This document shows positions 19,184 to 28,174 of a stretch of DNA of 64,000 nt, one piece after another. Origin of the DNA: Streptomyces sp. NRRL F-5135 (lineage in GTDB: Bacteria > Actinomycetota > Actinomycetes > Streptomycetales > Streptomycetaceae); the NCBI RefSeq assembly GCF_000719775.1, contig NZ_JOHR01000012.1, forward strand, positions 62,001 through 126,000. The letters run 5' to 3'. The notes beneath the pieces were generated by a model. It did not search any database. It was not told the origin of the DNA and saw nothing but the letters and a program-made list of their open reading frames with translations. Every line of letters begins with the position of its first letter. Within the stretch, counting starts at the first letter, position 1. Made by a program: the position numbers and the translations under genes.

Positions 19184-20419
19184 GTGACCGCGACCTGTCG
19201 GACCGTGTCCTTACGCTCACTCACCGCAGTGGGCGTCCTCGTCCTCTCCCTCGCCGTGTTCGCCGCCCTGTGCGTCGTCCTGCGCATCCCGATGGCCGAC
19301 ACGCTCGTCTACCGGGCCGAGGGCGCGGCCGTCGTCGACGGCACCGCTCTCTACGGGTTCACGGTCACCGAATGGCATCTGCCCGCCACCTATCCGCCCT
19401 TCGCCGCCATCCTCTTCGTACCGACCACCTGGGTTCCCGTGGGAGCCCTCAAGGTGGTCTTCGTCGCCGGGAACGCCGCGCTGCTGGCGCTGCTCGTACG
19501 GCTCTCCTGGCGGTTCGCCGGGCTGCCCGCCGGGCCCGTCCCCCCGCTCGTCGCCGTGGCCCTCGGGCTCTGGCTGGAGCCCGTCTTCCAGACCGTGGTG
19601 TTCGGGCAGGTCAACCTCGCCCTCATCTGCCTGGTCCTGTGGGACCTCTCGCGGCCGGAACACGCGATCGGCAAGGGCTTCGCCCTAGGGGTCGCGGCGG
19701 GCATCAAGCTGACCCCGGCCGTCTTCCTCGTCTACCTGCTGCTGACCGGCCGCGTACGGTCCGGGCTCGTCGGACTCGCCTCGCTCACCGGCACGGTGCT
19801 GCTGGGAGCGCTCGTGCTCCCCGAGGCGAGCGTCGAGTTCTGGACCCGCCGCGTCTTCGAGACCAACCGGATCGGCGAGTCGTGGATCGTCGACAACCAG
19901 TCCCTCCGGGGGATGCTGTCCCGCGCCCTGCACACCACGGACCCGGGCCCGCTGTGGACGGTGACCGCCGCCCTCGTCGGAGCCGGCGGGCTGCTGCTCG
20001 CCCGCCGGGCCGTCGTACGGGCGGGCCTGGAGACCTGGGGCGTCCTGGTCACCGCGCTGACCGCGCTGCTCGTGTCCCCGATCAGCTGGTCCCACCACTG
20101 GGTGTGGTGCGTACCGTTGCTGGCCGTGCTGATCGCGGAGGGGTGGTGGCGCACGGCGGCGGCGGTGGGCGTGGTGTGGACGGCGCGCACCTTCTGGGTC
20201 GTACCGCACACCGGCGACCTGGACCTGCGGTTCGCGTGGTGGCAGCAGCCGCTGGTGTCCCCGTACGCGCTGTTCGGCATGGGGCTGCTGGGCTTCGCGC
20301 TGTGGCGCGTCGGCCCGGGGGCCACCGTGGCGGGGCACCGGCCGGTGGCCCCGCTCCCGGCCCCGCGCGGCGCCCCCGCCCCCGGCCGGACGACGGGGCG
20401 GGGCGGGACGCGGGGGTGA
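19184..20419 (+). CDS. GT87-family (DUF2029) membrane mannosyltransferase-like protein
   Basis: A 411-residue polytopic protein with about ten predicted helices and the GT-C/GT87 pattern of actinobacterial alpha-(1,2)-mannosyltransferases such as PimE. An early YRAEGAAVVDGTALYGF loop is followed by LPATYPPFAAILF, GKGFALGVAAGIKLTPAVFL and DNQSLRGMLSRAL plus WSHHWVW. These enzymes use polyprenyl-phosphate mannose outside the membrane to extend glycolipids or glycoproteins. The GTG at 19184 follows TAGGGT (19171-19176) by 7 nt, consistent with a leaderless mRNA. The C-tail is Pro/Gly-rich. Confidence 0.85.
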   Translation: MTATCRTVSLRSLTAVGVLVLSLAVFAALCVVLRIPMADTLVYRAEGAAVVDGTALYGFTVTEWHLPATYPPFAAILFVPTTWVPVGALKVVFVAGNAALLALLVRLSWRFAGLPAGPVPPLVAVALGLWLEPVFQTVVFGQVNLALICLVLWDLSRPEHAIGKGFALGVAAGIKLTPAVFLVYLLLTGRVRSGLVGLASLTGTVLLGALVLPEASVEFWTRRVFETNRIGESWIVDNQSLRGMLSRALHTTDPGPLWTVTAALVGAGGLLLARRAVVRAGLETWGVLVTALTALLVSPISWSHHWVWCVPLLAVLIAEGWWRTAAAVGVVWTARTFWVVPHTGDLDLRFAWWQQPLVSPYALFGMGLLGFALWRVGPGATVAGHRPVAPLPAPRGAPAPGRTTGRGGTRG

Positions 20420-20453
20420 GCGGCGCGGCGGTGGTCCCCCGCCGGCCGCCCCG

Positions 20454-22217
20454 TCACCCCTCCAGCTCGTCGTCCAGGCGGCCCGCGCCGCCCGGGCCGT
20501 CGGTGCCGCCCAGGCCGTTCGCGCCGTCCGGACCGTCGGTGCCACCCGGACCGTCGGTGCCGGCGGTGCCCTCCGCGCCTCCCGCCAGCAGCTCGTGCGC
20601 GTCGAGGATCCGGTACGCGTACCCCTGCTCCGCCAGGAACCGCTGCCGGTGCGCCGCGAACTCCTGGTCGATCGTGTCCCGGGCCACGACCGAGTAGAAC
20701 CGCGCCTCGTGCCCGTCCGCCTTGGGCCGCAGGACCCGGCCCAGGCGCTGGGCCTCCTCCTGGCGGGAGCCGAACGTACCCGAGACCTGGATCGCCACCG
20801 TCGCCTCCGGCAGGTCGATCGAGAAGTTCGCCACCTTCGAGACGACGAGCACGGAGATCTCGCCCCGCCGGAACGCGTCGAAGAGCTTCTCGCGCTGCGC
20901 GTTGCTCGTCTCGCCCTTGATGACGGGGGCGTCGAGGTGTTCGCCGAGCTCGTCCAGCTGGTCGATGTACTGGCCGATGACCAGCGTCTGCTGCCCCTGG
21001 TGCTTGCGCACCAGCGTCTCCGTGACCTTCCGCTTGGTCTCCGTCGTCGCGCAGAAGCGGTACTTCTCCTCCGCCTCGGCCGTCGCGTACGCCAGGCGCT
21101 CCCCGTCCGTGAGGTTGACCCGTACCTCGACACAGTCCGCGGGGGCGATGTACCCCTGCGCCTCGATCTCCTTCCACGGCGCGTCGAAGCGCTTCGGGCC
21201 GATGAGCGAGAAGACGTCCGACTCGCGGCCGTCCTCCCGGACGAGCGTCGCGGTCAGACCGAGCCGGCGCCGGGCCTGGAGGTCGGCGGTGAACTTGAAG
21301 ACGGGCGCGGGCAGCAGATGTACCTCGTCGTAGACGATCAGGCCCCAGTCGCGGGAGTCGAACAGCTCCAGGTGCGGGTAGACGCCCTTACGGCGGGTGG
21401 TCAGCACCTGGTACGTGGCGATCGTGACCGGGCGGATCTCCTTCTTCGTACCGCTGTACTCGCCGATCTCGTCCTCGGTGAGCGACGTGCGCCGCACCAG
21501 TTCGTGCTTCCACTGCCGGGCGGAGACCGTGTTGGTCACCAGGATCAGCGTCGTCGCCTTGGCCTCCGCCATCGCGCCCGCGCCGACCAGCGTCTTCCCC
21601 GCGCCACAGGGCAGTACGACCACGCCGGAACCGCCGTGCCAGAAGTTCTCCACGGCCTGCTTCTGGTACGGACGCAGCCCCCAGCCCGACTCGTCCAGGT
21701 CGATCGCGTGCGCCTCGCCGTCCACGTAACCCGCGTGGTCCTCGGCGGGCCAGCCCAGCTTGAGCAGCGTCTGCTTGATCTGCCCGCGCTCGGAGGGGTG
21801 CACGGCGACGGTGTCCGGGTCGATCCGCGCCCCGACCAGCGGCTGGACCTTCTTCGAGCGGAGGATCTCCTCCAGCACCGGGCGGTCGGTGGAGGTCAGC
21901 ACCAGGCCGTGGGTGGGGTGCTTGAGGAGGGTGAGCCGCCCGTAGCGGGCCATCGTCTCGGCGACATCGACCAGCAGGGCGTGCGGCACCGGATAGCGGG
22001 AGTACTCCACCAGCGCGTCGACGACCTGCTCGGCGTCGTGCCCCGCGGCCCGCGCGTTCCACAGGCCGAGGGGAGTGAGCCGGTACGTATGGATGTGCTC
22101 GGGCGCGCGCTCCAGCTCGGCGAACGGGGCGATGGCGCGTCGGCAGGCGTCAGCCTGCTCGTGGTCGACTTCGAGCAGCAACGTCTTGTCGCTTTGGACG
22201 ATGAGAGGTCCGTTCAC
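20454..22217 (-). CDS. DNA repair helicase XPB
   Basis: A 587-residue superfamily 2 helicase of the XPB/Ssl2 type. The N-terminal domain opens VNGPLIVQSDKTLLLEVDHE. The helicase core has Walker A LPCGAGKT near 205, DEVH near 295, the RED motif (REDGRE) near 330 and EAQRLGRVLRP near 492. XPB unwinds DNA with 3'-5' polarity, and in actinobacteria it is presumed to act in repair. GTG 22217 is chosen because GGAAAGGG precedes it and the conserved N-terminus begins there. The last 40 residues are a GTDGPGG-type repeat not needed for the fold. A large helicase-associated protein follows at 23229-26000. Confidence 0.95.
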   Translation of the reverse strand: MNGPLIVQSDKTLLLEVDHEQADACRRAIAPFAELERAPEHIHTYRLTPLGLWNARAAGHDAEQVVDALVEYSRYPVPHALLVDVAETMARYGRLTLLKHPTHGLVLTSTDRPVLEEILRSKKVQPLVGARIDPDTVAVHPSERGQIKQTLLKLGWPAEDHAGYVDGEAHAIDLDESGWGLRPYQKQAVENFWHGGSGVVVLPCGAGKTLVGAGAMAEAKATTLILVTNTVSARQWKHELVRRTSLTEDEIGEYSGTKKEIRPVTIATYQVLTTRRKGVYPHLELFDSRDWGLIVYDEVHLLPAPVFKFTADLQARRRLGLTATLVREDGRESDVFSLIGPKRFDAPWKEIEAQGYIAPADCVEVRVNLTDGERLAYATAEAEEKYRFCATTETKRKVTETLVRKHQGQQTLVIGQYIDQLDELGEHLDAPVIKGETSNAQREKLFDAFRRGEISVLVVSKVANFSIDLPEATVAIQVSGTFGSRQEEAQRLGRVLRPKADGHEARFYSVVARDTIDQEFAAHRQRFLAEQGYAYRILDAHELLAGGAEGTAGTDGPGGTDGPDGANGLGGTDGPGGAGRLDDELEG

Positions 22218-22442
22218 GGCCGCGCCCTTTCCGTATGCCAAACGACCAGTGTCGCGCATCGCGGGCGGTTGTGGGTGTGTCGGCTCGGGGACGGCCGTGC
22301 GGGCGGGGTGTGGCGACCGGGCCGCGTGCCGACCGGCGCGTGCGGATGCCGGGTGCGGGGCACCCGGAGCGCGTCGCGTATACGGGGGGCGAGGCCCCGG
22401 AGGGTGCCGCGTATACGGGCGGGGGCGGGGCACCAGGCTCGT

Positions 22443-23111
22443 ATGACGGCTGAGACGGAAAGGCCCGGGGCCGCGGCGCGGCGCGGGAGTCCGGTACGTA
22501 ACTCTCCGGGCTCTCGTATCTCACTCACCTCTCGTATCTCACGCACTTCTCGTGCCTCGGGCGTCGCATGGCGCGGGGCCGGCAGAACGGCGTTGCGCAT
22601 CCTCATCACGGTGGTCGCCTTCGCCGGATTAGTGGCCTTCGCGGCGGTGCTGGCCGAGTTGACGCTGACCCCGTCGCCCGCCTCCTCGGAGCTGGCGGGC
22701 TCCAATCTCCGGCCGGGGCATTCGCTGCGGCAGTACGCGGAGGACTACACCTTCCTCGCCGCGTGCAAGCAGATCGGCGGCAACCTGCTGATGGGAGCGC
22801 CGTTCGGACTGATCCTGCCGGTGCTGGTGCCTCGTCGGCTGCGGATGGTGCGGGTGGTGCTGCTGACGTTGCTGGTGATGGTGCTGGTCGAGATGGCGCA
22901 GGGAGCGTTGGTCGAGGGGCGTGCCTTCGACGTGGACGACGTGATCCTCAACACGAGCGGGGCGCTGCTGGCGTACCTGCTGCTGGGGCGGCGGATCGGG
23001 CGGCGGTTCCACGCGCTGGGGGAGCGGGGCGCGCGTTCGAGGGCCGAGTCGAAGGAACCGAAGAAGCCGAAGGAGCCGAAGCGCGCGACTCGGGTGAAGC
23101 GTGCGAGGTAG
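22443..23111 (+). CDS. VanZ-family membrane protein
   Basis: A 222-residue membrane protein with an Arg/Ser-rich cytoplasmic N-terminus and about four helices (about residues 52-72, 103-125, 130-150, 165-185). VanZ features are the GGNLLMGAPFGLILPVL segment and VEMAQGALVEGRAFDVDDVILNT with the conserved acidic pair before a final helix. The C-tail is Lys/Arg-rich. VanZ relatives confer low teicoplanin resistance in enterococci, but most chromosomal members have no known role. The ATG at 22443 is the first start after the divergent XPB gene. It is inserted between XPB and its partner on the opposite strand. Confidence 0.8.
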   Translation: MTAETERPGAAARRGSPVRNSPGSRISLTSRISRTSRASGVAWRGAGRTALRILITVVAFAGLVAFAAVLAELTLTPSPASSELAGSNLRPGHSLRQYAEDYTFLAACKQIGGNLLMGAPFGLILPVLVPRRLRMVRVVLLTLLVMVLVEMAQGALVEGRAFDVDDVILNTSGALLAYLLLGRRIGRRFHALGERGARSRAESKEPKKPKEPKRATRVKRAR

Positions 23112-23228
23112 GTGAAATGGGCCGCGTGGGCGCGGCGGGCGGCGCCGCGTGGCTCCGGGCGGTGCCGCGGCGGCTCGGCTCCCGGTCGGCGTGGCACCGG
23201 ACGGCGCCGTCTCCGCCCCGGACAGCGC

Positions 23229-26000
23229 CTACGCCGGGTCGTCTGCCAGTTCCGCGACGCCCGTGATCCGGTGCAGCGGATACGTACGGATCTCGTCCGC
23301 CGTGTGGTCGTACGCCGTGACGAAGCCGCCCTCCACCCGTACCGGCGCGATGACGCGCTGGCTCGCCGCCCCGTCGGCGTTCACGTAGCCGATCCACACC
23401 GCCGAGCCGGTCAGCGCCGCGGCCTGGACCGTCGCGAGGGTCTCGGCGGAGTTGGTGCGGGGCAGGCGGCCGCCGTGCGTGCCCGCGCCGGTGCCCGCGC
23501 CCGTGCCCGCGCCCGTTCCTGTGACGTCGCCCGGGCCCGGCTCGGGCAGGCGCACGCCGTCCCCTGCCCGTCCCTGCCCCCGCCCCGTAGCCGGGGAAGC
23601 GGTGGCCGGCGCGGGGACGGCCTCGCCCGCCGTCGGTTTGCGGATCACCGTCGCCGCCCTGTCCCCCGCCCGGATCGCCCTGACCGCCGCCCCCAGCAGC
23701 GTCGCGTCCGGCACCGGCGGTCCGTCGGGGACCGGCGCGGGCGCGCTCCGCGGCGGCGTGCGGTAGGCATGCGCCCGCGTGATCATCACATCGCCCTCGG
23801 CCGATTCGGCGGCCGGCGCGAACCCCATCGTCCGCAGCCCGTCCAGCAACGCCGCCGGATCGGCCTGCGCGGCCAGGACGGTCGGGGCGAGGCGGCGCAG
23901 CCGCAGGCCCTGGGAGCGCTTGTCGGCCAGGATCTCGTCGAGTACGGCCTCGTCGTCGCACCGTACGTACGCCGACGCGGCACCGACCCGCAGGTGCCCG
24001 TGCTTGCGGGCCACGTCGTCGATGAGGTACGCGAGTGGCTGCGGGACGGGCGTACGGCTGTGCGCCTTGAGGAAATCGTGCAGGTCGGAGGCGGACTGCC
24101 CGGCGTCGAGCGCGCGCCGTACGGAGGCGGGGGTGAACCGGTAGACCGTCGCGCCGCCCTTCGACTCGACCTCGGCCGCGACCGAGAGCAGTTCGGCGAG
24201 CGGCCGGAGCAGCGGGCCGGGGGCGACGGCCGTGAGGTCGGCCTGGAGCAGGACGTGGTCGAGGGGGTCGGGGAGGTACGGCGCGAGGGCGCGGGCGGCG
24301 CGCCGTGCGGCGGCGGAGAGTTCCACGGCCGAAGTCCCGGCTTCGGCGGACGCGGCGGCCGCGGCGGCGGTGGCCGCGGGGACGGTGGAGGTGGCGGTCG
24401 CGGAGTCGGTGGCGTTGGTGGCGTCAGTGGTCCCGGTGGCGGAGCTACCCGGTGGGGTCTCGGCGCTCCCGGCCCCCGCCGCGCCCGCCCCCAGCAGCGC
24501 GCGGGTGTGCGTCGCGAGTGCGCCCCGCCCCGTGAGGCCCAGCATCTCGGCCTCGTTCAGCGTCCAGGACGCGATCCGTGCCCGGAGGTCGTCCGACCGC
24601 CCGGCGGCCGACGCGCCGCGCAGCGGGCGCTCCCAGCGCAGCCGCGCCAGCAGCGACTCGGGGTCGGGCGCGGTCCCCTCCGGGAGCGTGACGAGCAGGT
24701 CGAGGACCCGCCGCCGTACCTCGGGCGCCTGACTCCGGTCCAGGTCGGGGCCGAGCGCCGAGAGCGTACGGCCCTTGGAGTCCTGGCTGCCGACGAGGCC
24801 GGACGTGCGGGTGGCCGTCAGCCAGGCGGTGGCCAGGCACGCCCACCGCTCGGCGGCGGGCAGTTCGAGCCAGGCGTCGTAGGCGGGGGTGGGCGCGTAC
24901 CGTTCGTCCGCCTCGCCGTCCGAGGCCACCAGGCCGGCCGCGAAGGCGAGTTCGACCCAGAACGCGGCCACGGGCTCGTTGACCTCCAGGGCGGTGGCGG
25001 TGCGCTTGAGGTCGCGTACGGACAGGCCGCCGGCGCGCAGGACGCCCGGGCCGCCCTCGTTCCAGTCCTTGGCCAGCTCCTCGATGGTGGCGAGGGCGGT
25101 GTACGCCTGACCGGCCGCCGCGCTGTCCACGACCTGTGGAGAATACGGCCGTACGTCGGAGCCCGCGCCGCCCGCGCCCCGGGGGCGTACGGCGGACGCC
25201 ACGGGCTCCGGCGTACGGTGGGCACGCCCGGCGCGCAGATGCAGCGCGGCCTCGCGGGGGAGGACGACGGTACGGGCGGTCGCCGGCAGCAGCAGCCCCC
25301 GGTCGCGCAGCCACCGCACCGGCGGCGCCGGGTTGGCCGTGACCTCCCCGTACGGCGGCCCCCACACCAGCCGGTCGAGCACCGCCAGCGCCTCCGTGGG
25401 CGCGGTGTCGAGCAGGGCCGCCATGCGCGTACGGTCCGTGAACAGCGCGGTCAGCGCGGCGACGGCGGAGACCGGGTCATGGGTGGACGGCAGGCCCGCG
25501 GCGGCCAGGATCTCCTGGAGGCGGCCGGGTGACATGCCCGAGGTGGCCTCGGCGACGGTCGGGCCGAGGCCGGTCGGCGAGGGGTGGGTGGCGGACGGGG
25601 CGAGCAGCTCGCGCGCGGTACGGACCAGCCGGAGCCGGTCGTCACCGCCCCAGAGGAGCGCCCGCTCGCGGAGGGTCCGTACGGCGGCCGGCAGTGCGGC
25701 CTCGACCTGCTCGTTGCCGTCGTCGCCGGTCAGGAGCGCGCGCAGCGTCCCGTACGGCGCGGGCTCGGGTGCCACGGCCAGCGCCTCCGCCGTCTGGAGC
25801 GTGAACCGGTCGAGCCGCTCCAGGGCCCGGACGACGGACGCGCGGGTCGCGGCGCGGGTGGCGAGCTGTGAGAGGTCGCCCGGTACGGGGTTCAGCAGAT
25901 CGGGCCGGGCGCGCAGCAGGGCGGCGAGTGATTCGTCGCCCTGGGCACGCAGGGCCTCCGCGAGCGTGCGCGGTGGCGTACCGCCGGTTGCTTCTGGCAC
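23229..26000 (-). CDS. Large helicase-associated-domain protein with C-terminal WYL-like domain
   Basis: A 923-residue protein related to mycobacterial Rv0862c-type partners of XPB. The N-terminal half is helical (LAEALRAQGDESLAALLRARPDL) without Walker motifs. Residues about 560-760 resemble the helicase-associated domain of XPB-like proteins (DPLDHVLLQADLTAVAPGPL, SDLHDFLKAHSRTPVPQPLAYLIDDV). The last about 70 residues (AVWIGYVNADGAASQRVIAP to YPLHRITGVAEL) look like a WYL ligand-binding domain. AGGAGG lies 5 nt before the GTG at 26000, a very strong start. Alternating Ala/Gly/Thr microsatellites occur near residues 510 and 830. With no ATPase of its own it may regulate or assist XPB, which is inference. 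Confidence 0.85.
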   Translation of the reverse strand: MPEATGGTPPRTLAEALRAQGDESLAALLRARPDLLNPVPGDLSQLATRAATRASVVRALERLDRFTLQTAEALAVAPEPAPYGTLRALLTGDDGNEQVEAALPAAVRTLRERALLWGGDDRLRLVRTARELLAPSATHPSPTGLGPTVAEATSGMSPGRLQEILAAAGLPSTHDPVSAVAALTALFTDRTRMAALLDTAPTEALAVLDRLVWGPPYGEVTANPAPPVRWLRDRGLLLPATARTVVLPREAALHLRAGRAHRTPEPVASAVRPRGAGGAGSDVRPYSPQVVDSAAAGQAYTALATIEELAKDWNEGGPGVLRAGGLSVRDLKRTATALEVNEPVAAFWVELAFAAGLVASDGEADERYAPTPAYDAWLELPAAERWACLATAWLTATRTSGLVGSQDSKGRTLSALGPDLDRSQAPEVRRRVLDLLVTLPEGTAPDPESLLARLRWERPLRGASAAGRSDDLRARIASWTLNEAEMLGLTGRGALATHTRALLGAGAAGAGSAETPPGSSATGTTDATNATDSATATSTVPAATAAAAAASAEAGTSAVELSAAARRAARALAPYLPDPLDHVLLQADLTAVAPGPLLRPLAELLSVAAEVESKGGATVYRFTPASVRRALDAGQSASDLHDFLKAHSRTPVPQPLAYLIDDVARKHGHLRVGAASAYVRCDDEAVLDEILADKRSQGLRLRRLAPTVLAAQADPAALLDGLRTMGFAPAAESAEGDVMITRAHAYRTPPRSAPAPVPDGPPVPDATLLGAAVRAIRAGDRAATVIRKPTAGEAVPAPATASPATGRGQGRAGDGVRLPEPGPGDVTGTGAGTGAGTGAGTHGGRLPRTNSAETLATVQAAALTGSAVWIGYVNADGAASQRVIAPVRVEGGFVTAYDHTADEIRTYPLHRITGVAELADDPA

Positions 26001-26336
26001 GTGCGCCTCCTGCTGGGATGGGCGGGTCCGCATCCGTTCCACGTTAGCTCGTGAGTGCCGCCGCGCCGGTGCTCCTCGGCTTCGGGGTGCGCGGCGCGGC
26101 CGAACCGTACCGTCGGTACGGGTGGATGTGAGCGCCGGACGTGAGTGGCGGTGAGCGGTGGACGTGCCGGGGTGGACGCGCGGGGCCGACGTACGCGGTC
26201 GATGTACGGGATCCTCGTACGGGGTGGACGTACGGGGTCGTCGTACGGGGTGGACGTGCGCGGACGACTCCGACAGCATCGCGTGCGAGTACCGGTTGCG
26301 GAGAGCGTGAGCGTGCGGAGGACTGCGGAGGACTGC
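26001..26336. other. Intergenic region with degenerate GTACGGGGTGGAC repeats
   Basis: From about 26170 to 26260 the sequence is built from degenerate tandem copies of CGTACGGGGTGGACGT and variants. No gene is supported. The divergent promoters of the flanking genes must lie here, but no clear boxes were identified. GGAGGACTGC is duplicated just before the GTG at 26337. Confidence 0.5.
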
Positions 26337-27494
26337 GTGGGGATCGAGAGCGACCAGCTCGTCTACGACTACCTGAGCCGGGTCGGGGACGTGGCGCAAC
26401 AGCGTCAGCTGCCGGCGGCGGAGCGGATGCGCCTGGTGTCGTCGCTGCGGAACGAGATCGACCGGCAGCGGGGCACGTCGGGCGGTGACAGTCCGGCGGC
26501 GGTGCGGCGGATCCTGGGGCGGCTGGGGGAGCCGGAGGAGGTGGTGGGCGCGGCGTCCTCGGATCCGGGACGGGCCGAGTCCGAGCGGTCCCAGCGGTCC
26601 GAGCGGTCCGAACCGGCGACGGTACCGACGCAGAGGACGCAGAGGACGCAGCGGGCCCAGCTGACGCAGTGGACGAAGAAGCTGAAGGGGCCGGAGCGGC
26701 CGGGTCGGCCCGCGCGGCCCGGGACGCCCGAGCCGCCGGGACCGTCGGCCGCGCCGGCGGGAGGCGCGGGCGCCGGCGTCGGCACGGGCTCAGCCACCAC
26801 GCCGCCCCACCTGGCGGGGATGGACGAACTGGGCCCGTCCGCGGGCGGCCAGCCCGACTGGTGGCGCATCGAACCGGGGCCGATGGGCGCGGTGCTCTCC
26901 CCGGACGCGGGGGCGCGCGGGGGATTCGTGGGCGGGGTCGAGATCCCGGAGATACTGAAACCACCGCCGGAGAAGCCGAAGGACGCCGAGGACGAGCCGG
27001 CGAAGGCCAAGGCGGCGGCGGAGGCGGCCCCGTCGGCCGAGACGACCGAGACGGCCGAGGCAACCAAGGGGTCCTCCGGCCGGCGCTTCGGCCTGGGCGC
27101 TCTCCTCGGCGGCCTGCGCCGCAAGGACGCCGGTGGCAGGCCGAGGACCACGTTCAACGCCCTGCTCCTGCTGGCGGCGGCGCTCCTGTGCGTGGGCGCG
27201 GTCCAGGGCTCCTTGCTGGCGCTGGCCTTCGGCTGGGTCCTCGCCTATGCCTCCCGCACCCTCTCCCAGGCCGAAGCCAAGTGGGCCGTCTTCGGCCTCC
27301 CGGGCGTTTCGGCGGTCGGCGGCCTGGTCTGGTTCTGGGGCCGGCTGGAAGGCCGTTGGGGAGACGCGATCCCGAACGGCGGGATGGCCGACGCCTGGTC
27401 GGACCTCTGGCCGGTCGTGGTCCGCACGGCGGCGGTGACGTCGGCGCTGTACCTGGTCTGGCGTGCGAGGAAAGGGAAAAGGGCGACGGGGTAG
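26337..27494 (+). CDS. Membrane protein with N-terminal HAAS (DUF1700-like) domain
   Basis: A 385-residue protein. Residues about 1-65 show the HAAS pattern: QLVYDYLSRVGDVAQQRQLP, ERMRLVSSLRNEIDRQ and RRILGRLGEPEEVV. The middle 200 residues are low-complexity and charged, with Pro/Ala/Lys/Glu repeats. Three or four helices follow at the C-terminus (about residues 275-380, FNALLLLAAALLCVGAVQGS onward). HAAS domains often belong to small membrane proteins that signal to PadR-type regulators, but no PadR gene is adjacent. GTG 26337 has GGAGGA 4 nt upstream. The function is unknown. Confidence 0.7.
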   Translation: MGIESDQLVYDYLSRVGDVAQQRQLPAAERMRLVSSLRNEIDRQRGTSGGDSPAAVRRILGRLGEPEEVVGAASSDPGRAESERSQRSERSEPATVPTQRTQRTQRAQLTQWTKKLKGPERPGRPARPGTPEPPGPSAAPAGGAGAGVGTGSATTPPHLAGMDELGPSAGGQPDWWRIEPGPMGAVLSPDAGARGGFVGGVEIPEILKPPPEKPKDAEDEPAKAKAAAEAAPSAETTETAEATKGSSGRRFGLGALLGGLRRKDAGGRPRTTFNALLLLAAALLCVGAVQGSLLALAFGWVLAYASRTLSQAEAKWAVFGLPGVSAVGGLVWFWGRLEGRWGDAIPNGGMADAWSDLWPVVVRTAAVTSALYLVWRARKGKRATG

Positions 27495-27506
27495 CCGGGG
27501 CCTGTC

Positions 27507-27551
27507 TCTCCCACGCCTCTGTCTCCCACGCCTCTGTCTCCCGCGCCTCTG
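27507..27551. repeat. 15-bp tandem repeat, three copies
   Basis: Three head-to-tail copies of TCTCCC(A/G)CGCCTCTG lie just after the HAAS-domain gene and before a convergent gene. They are non-coding. Confidence 0.9.
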
Positions 27552-27688
27552 GCTCTCTCGCGTCCCGGCTGCCGAGGAACGCGCTCTGTGACGCGAGAGA
27601 TTCCTTCGGCCGCGCGGGGCGGCGGGGCCGCCGTCACCCCCGTCGGCCCGTGGCCCCACCGCGGCCCGTGGCCCCCGTGGCCCGCAGG

Positions 27689-28063
27689 CTAGTCCGGCTT
27701 GAACGAGCGGATCTGGTAGTTGCCCTGGAGGTTGCCGCCGGAGCCGTTCGGCGTGGAGCCCACGCGGTTCTTATAGTTGGTCTGCGTGTAGTACTGCACC
27801 CGGTGTCCCGTCTTGTTCCACACCGAGCGGACGTTCTGGCCCCGTTGGATGAACGAGCAGTTGTCGGCGGTGTTCGCCAGCTTCTCCTGGGACCACTGGC
27901 ATCGGGTGCCGCCCCCGTTCCAGTCGCTGTAGATGCAGAAGTACTTGTCCGCGCAGTTGCCGTAGGCGGGGGCGGCGGGCGTGGCGGGCGCGGGCGACGT
28001 GGTCAGGCCGGCGAGCAGGACCGCTGCTCCGGCGGTGGCGACGAGGGTACCGATCTTGCGCAT
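27689..28063 (-). CDS. Secreted peptidase-inhibitor family I36 protein
   Basis: A 124-residue exported protein. The signal peptide MRKIGTLVATAGAAVLLAGL is cleaved near an A-x-A around residue 30. The mature domain has the I36/gamma-crystallin-like pattern with C-x5-FCIYSDWN-GGG, CQWSQ, two more cysteines and repeated VRSVWN / YNYK-type strands (NVRSVWNKTGHRVQYYTQTN). The founding member, SMI of Streptomyces nigrescens, inhibits metalloproteinases, but most homologues are untested. The ATG at 28063 follows AAGGGG by about 8 nt. Confidence 0.85.
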   Translation of the reverse strand: MRKIGTLVATAGAAVLLAGLTTSPAPATPAAPAYGNCADKYFCIYSDWNGGGTRCQWSQEKLANTADNCSFIQRGQNVRSVWNKTGHRVQYYTQTNYKNRVGSTPNGSGGNLQGNYQIRSFKPD

Positions 28064-28174
28064 GGACGTTCCCCTTGGTCCTAGGTGCTCGATCCTTCCG
28101 TCGTCAGCATCACCCCGCACGGCCATGGCCTGGCAGGGCGCGAAACAGGGGCGCCCGAAGCACTCCATATAGGC

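Noticed and set aside
20595..22442. Plus-strand open frame leading into the VanZ gene
   Set aside because: The first 616 codons are the antisense of XPB. Only the part from 22443 has a membrane-protein pattern.
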